DNA of 7,612 bases from Cytophagales bacterium (GTDB taxonomy: Bacteria > Bacteroidota > Bacteroidia > Cytophagales > Amoebophilaceae), in contig JAKSDE010000406.1 in NCBI GenBank assembly GCA_022360235.1, positions 1 to 7,612 of the forward strand, in the 5' to 3' direction. Positions 5,101-7,612 of the stretch are shown in pieces. Under the pieces are notes generated by a model. It was given only the letters and a program-made list of their open reading frames with translations, searched no databases and was not told where the DNA came from. Made by a program: the position numbers and the translations under genes. Position 1 is the first letter of the stretch, and each line of letters begins with the position of its first letter.

Positions 5101-5754
5101 ATGCTCAAAGCAAGGGCAATCACTAAATCTTATGGAAACCTGCAAGTACTCCAAGGAATTGATATCGAGGTAGCACAAGGAGAGATCATCGCTATTGTAG
5201 GTGCTTCGGGGGCAGGGAAAAGCACGCTCTTGCACATCCTTGCTACACTAGATAAGCCTGATAGGGGCACTTTACAGTTGGGAAACGATGATTTACTCAA
5301 GTTAAGGGGTAAACAGCTAGCAGCCTTTAGAAATAAGTACGTAGGTTTTGTTTTTCAATTTCATAATTTGTTACCAGAGTTTACCACCTTAGAAAACATA
5401 TGTATTCCTGGCTATCTGGGAAAGTTGGAAAAAGAAACGGTAGAAAAAAAAGCGAAAGAACTCTTAGCATTGCTTCATATTGAACATCGCGCAAATCATA
5501 AGCCTTCAGAACTCTCTGGCGGAGAACAACAAAGGGTAGCTGTAGCCAGGGCGCTGATCAACAATCCTAAGATTATTTTTGCCGATGAACCTAGTGGAAG
5601 CTTAGATTCTAAAAATGCAGAAGCACTTCATCAATTATTTTTCGACCTTAGAAAAACACTAGGACAAACCTTGGTATTTGCTACCCACAACCAGACCTTT
5701 GCAGCAATGGCCGATCGTAAACTGTGTATTCAAGATGGGAGATTTATTGATTAA
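5101..5754 (+). CDS. lolD: Lipoprotein-releasing ABC transporter ATPase (LolD-like)
   Basis: The 217-residue product is an ABC ATPase of the LolD/MacB-type family, which powers release of lipoproteins from the inner membrane through LolC/LolE. All ABC motifs are intact: Walker A GASGAGKST (34-42), Q-loop Q86 in FVFQFHNLLPEFTTLEN, signature LSGGEQQR (138-145), Walker B IIFADE (158-163), D-loop SLD (167-169) and H-loop H196. The FQFHNLLPEFTTLEN stretch and the short length with no membrane segment favour LolD over other ABC ATPases. No permease gene is adjacent; a stand-alone ATPase gene is common in Bacteroidota, but MacB/FtsE-like roles remain possible. It is divergent from sucC and convergent with the M16 gene. 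Confidence 0.88.
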   Translation: MLKARAITKSYGNLQVLQGIDIEVAQGEIIAIVGASGAGKSTLLHILATLDKPDRGTLQLGNDDLLKLRGKQLAAFRNKYVGFVFQFHNLLPEFTTLENICIPGYLGKLEKETVEKKAKELLALLHIEHRANHKPSELSGGEQQRVAVARALINNPKIIFADEPSGSLDSKNAEALHQLFFDLRKTLGQTLVFATHNQTFAAMADRKLCIQDGRFID

Positions 5755-5784
5755 TGATAGATTTGATTGCTTTGAACGTAGATT

Positions 5785-5807
5785 AAAAAAATACTATTTT
5801 TTAGTAT
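5785..5807 (-). terminator. Weak intrinsic terminator for the M16 gene
   Basis: Between the convergent lolD and M16 genes, ATACTA (5791-5796) and TAGTAT (5802-5807) form a perfect 6-bp stem with a 5-base loop. On the minus strand this is followed directly by seven T residues, the layout of a Rho-independent terminator. The stem is almost entirely A-T, so its strength is doubtful. Nothing else is recognised in the 125-bp gap. Confidence 0.35.
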
Positions 5808-5879
5808 AAAGCCCTAATACGCCTTTCAATTAAGTAGCAACCTAACGCCCCATCACTTTTCATATACCCTATCAATTGA

Positions 5880-7292
5880 TTACTGTAGTGCATTGCCATC
5901 TTCATCAAAGTAAGTAATAGCACCAAATTCTCTCAGCTTATCTGCCAATCCTTCTCCCCTACCCACTACAAGTAGGTAGGCGTTATCAGGATAAATATAT
6001 TTTTTCGCGGCCTGTTGGATAGCGTCTAGTGTAATAGCATTTATCTCACTCGGGTAATTCTTATAATAGTTTTTCGGTAAGCCAAACCTATCCATATGGA
6101 TGGCAAGGCTGGCTAGCATTTCAGGAGCTTCTAAGGAATTAATAAAATTCCCTATCATCTGATTTTTAGCAAGCTGTAACTCATCATTACCCACTTTATC
6201 ATGTACTATTTTTTTCATTTCGAGCAGTATTTCTGCCACAGCACTGTCAGCTATTTCGTTTCTTACTGCTGCAGATGCACTAAATTTTCCTATATATGGG
6301 CTATCAGTTATATGTGAGTAAGCACCGTAAGTAAACCCGTGTTGTTCTCTTAGATTCATATATAGTCTTCCACTAGCGCTTCCTAGTATTTGGTTGAGCA
6401 GCTTGGCTGCTATTAAATCAGTGCTGGTAGGCTTTAGTTGTAGGGGATAAACTACCTTGATAACAGATTGCACAGCATGAGGCCTATCTACAAATGCTAC
6501 CTTATTAGTGGGCGGTTGTGTAGGTGTCTCGTATTCAAAGTTAGGGAGCAGCGCTTTTTTCCACTGACCAAAATATCTTTTTACTAGCCTTTTAATTTTG
6601 TTCTTTTGAATGTCGCCCACTACTGCTAAGTAGGCATGGGTAGGCCTAAAGAATGTCTCGTGATATGTTTTACAGTCTTCAAGTGTTATAGCATTTAAGC
6701 TTTCCTCAGTGACAATCTCACTATAGGGATGATTTTTTCCATAGACCAAAACGTCAGCTACCCTGTTGGCTATTCTATTAGGGTGATTCTTTGCTGCTTG
6801 AAGGGAAGAGTATCTTTGTTTGATTATTTTATCAAACGCTTCTTGAGGAAAAGCAGGAGTTAGCATCACATCGGCTATGAGCTCCAGTAGTTTAGCTGTG
6901 TGTTTTGATAATGTCTGTCCGTAAATGCCTGAAGCACTTGTTGCTAAGCTTGCTCCCATAAAGTCGATAGCTTCGTCGAGCTCTTCTTTCGCCATCTTCT
7001 TCGTACCATTGCGCAGTAGTTCTCCTGTGATAGAGGAAAGCCCTACCTTATCGGTCTCGGGAATAGGAGGGTTAGCGAAAAACAACGAAAAAGTTACCCG
7101 TGGTAGCTTATGATTTTCAACTAAAATGAGCGTCAAGCCATTTTTTAAGACAATTTTTTCATATTCATCCAATTTTACTTCAGGAGGAGGTCCTGCTTTA
7201 GGAAGTTTGCTCCGATCGACCTGGGCTTGTGAAGGATTTGCTCGCCAGAAAAAGAGGTGAAGTACTACTATAAAAAAATAAGCTAGCCGCAT
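5880..7292 (-). CDS. M16-family (pitrilysin-like) protein lacking zinc motif
   Basis: The 470-residue product begins with a signal peptide (MRLAYFFIVVLHLFFW..., likely cleaved near SQA-Q, residue 23), so it acts in the periplasm or envelope. Two M16 domains follow: about 45-240 (KIVLKNGLTLILVENHKLP...) and about 250-455. The zinc site HxxEH expected in GLxHxxEH is GLSSITGE here (S87, G90, E91), so this chain cannot be a zinc peptidase by itself. The C-terminal half has the LREQHGFTYGAYS motif with R315 and Y322, the Arg/Tyr pair of the non-catalytic subunit in heterodimeric M16 enzymes. In many Bacteroidota a catalytic M16 gene is adjacent, but upstream here is only about 170 bp of non-coding DNA and the inverted-repeat arm, and downstream is lolD. 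It probably pairs with a catalytic subunit encoded elsewhere. A loose TATATT (minus strand, 7320-7325) could be its -10. Confidence 0.9.
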   Translation of the reverse strand: MRLAYFFIVVLHLFFWRANPSQAQVDRSKLPKAGPPPEVKLDEYEKIVLKNGLTLILVENHKLPRVTFSLFFANPPIPETDKVGLSSITGELLRNGTKKMAKEELDEAIDFMGASLATSASGIYGQTLSKHTAKLLELIADVMLTPAFPQEAFDKIIKQRYSSLQAAKNHPNRIANRVADVLVYGKNHPYSEIVTEESLNAITLEDCKTYHETFFRPTHAYLAVVGDIQKNKIKRLVKRYFGQWKKALLPNFEYETPTQPPTNKVAFVDRPHAVQSVIKVVYPLQLKPTSTDLIAAKLLNQILGSASGRLYMNLREQHGFTYGAYSHITDSPYIGKFSASAAVRNEIADSAVAEILLEMKKIVHDKVGNDELQLAKNQMIGNFINSLEAPEMLASLAIHMDRFGLPKNYYKNYPSEINAITLDAIQQAAKKYIYPDNAYLLVVGRGEGLADKLREFGAITYFDEDGNALQ

Positions 7293-7461
7293 CGTTAATA
7301 TTTTTGTGTTTTATGATTCAATATACAGTGTAAAAGCTTGTCATGTAATCTTTACTTCGTAGTGTACTCGTTGTGCGTCGCCCTCAAATTTGGGAAAGCA
7401 AGTTAGTATATTTCTAGTAATTATACTTCTTCCCCGTACTTTTTGAGTGAGACTGCACACA
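7293..7461. other. M16 upstream non-coding region
   Basis: Between the M16 start and the right inverted-repeat arm I see no gene or structured RNA. A minus-strand frame runs from the repeat to 7341, but it uses a TTG start inside the repeat and has no recognisable protein features. The M16 promoter should lie here. The last 40 bases of the window (7573-7612), outside the repeat, also hold nothing I recognise. Confidence 0.5.
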
Positions 7462-7572
7462 TCTGAGTTCCGAGTTGTGTGTCCAGCAAAGGCTGGTATT
7501 TTCAGCAGGAGATAGACCTGCCAGGTTAAAAGTCCCAAACCTGTAGCTTGGGTAGCAGCATGGCCAGAAATC
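7462..7572 (-). repeat. Right arm of 111-bp long inverted repeat
   Basis: This is the inverse of 1-111 with two mismatches. The inner edge (7464-7476) carries a heptamer unit GTTCCGA like the array at 1001-1070. Unlike the left arm, its outer boundary can be seen: 40 more bases follow to the window end. The minus-strand reading frame through it matches the left arm's frame, with one silent and one Phe/Leu difference. Confidence 0.9.
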
Positions 7573-7612
7573 AGGGAGTGTTACATAAAGATAGTTAAAA
7601 AGATTTTATGAA

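Noticed and set aside
6925..7113. Plus-strand frame opposite the M16 gene
   Set aside because: It is an antisense shadow with no protein features.
7341..7538. 65-codon minus-strand frame
   Set aside because: It starts with TTG inside the 111-bp repeat, has no recognisable domain, and the matching frame in the left arm continues into unrelated sequence.

Overview
This is an AT-rich bacterial window with seven intact protein genes and one tRNA, set among short repeats and insertion-sequence debris. The gene set points to Bacteroidota, most likely a Cytophagales-like lineage. It includes a DksA-like protein that has lost most of its zinc-finger cysteines, a DEDDh exonuclease with a C-terminal 'GKHK...YYDWMM' module, a stand-alone lolD, and an M16 protein lacking the zinc motif. 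The density of degraded repeats resembles genomes of host-associated members such as Amoebophilus/Cardinium relatives, but that placement is an inference and sucC does not settle it.

Layout: 1-111 is the left arm of a 111-bp inverted repeat whose right arm is 7462-7572 (109/111 identical); almost the whole window lies between the arms. A 3'-5' exonuclease gene (967 to 170, minus) comes first. A 684-bp gene-free stretch (968-1651) follows. It holds a ten-unit heptamer array, a 128-bp element with terminal inverted repeats, a 76-bp MITE-like element, and the 3' end of a dead IS5-type transposase that abuts an ECF sigma factor gene (2254 to 1652, minus). Divergent from the sigma gene are a DksA-like gene (2495-2872) and scpB (2977-3555), both plus. 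Then come tRNA-Arg(UCG) and sucC (both minus), lolD (plus) and an M16-family gene with a signal peptide (minus).

The genes are mostly unrelated housekeeping functions: replication or repair exonuclease, transcription control (sigma factor, DksA-like), chromosome segregation (ScpB), the TCA cycle (SucC), lipoprotein release (LolD) and an envelope M16 protein. Usual partners (scpA, sucD, lolCE, a catalytic M16 subunit) are not next to them.

The most interesting signal is the repeat landscape. Related short elements, with inverted ends of the GGGGCTGTAGAA or GACTGTTGCAAAA type and, in two cases, visible TNA-type target duplications, sit exactly at gene 3' ends. They appear to supply the stop codons of the DksA-like gene and scpB. 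The exonuclease stop lies in a 10-base motif shared with the IS remnant's end, and that remnant begins in frame directly after the sigma stop. One element may also supply part of the sucC promoter. No complete new defence or mobile system was recognised.
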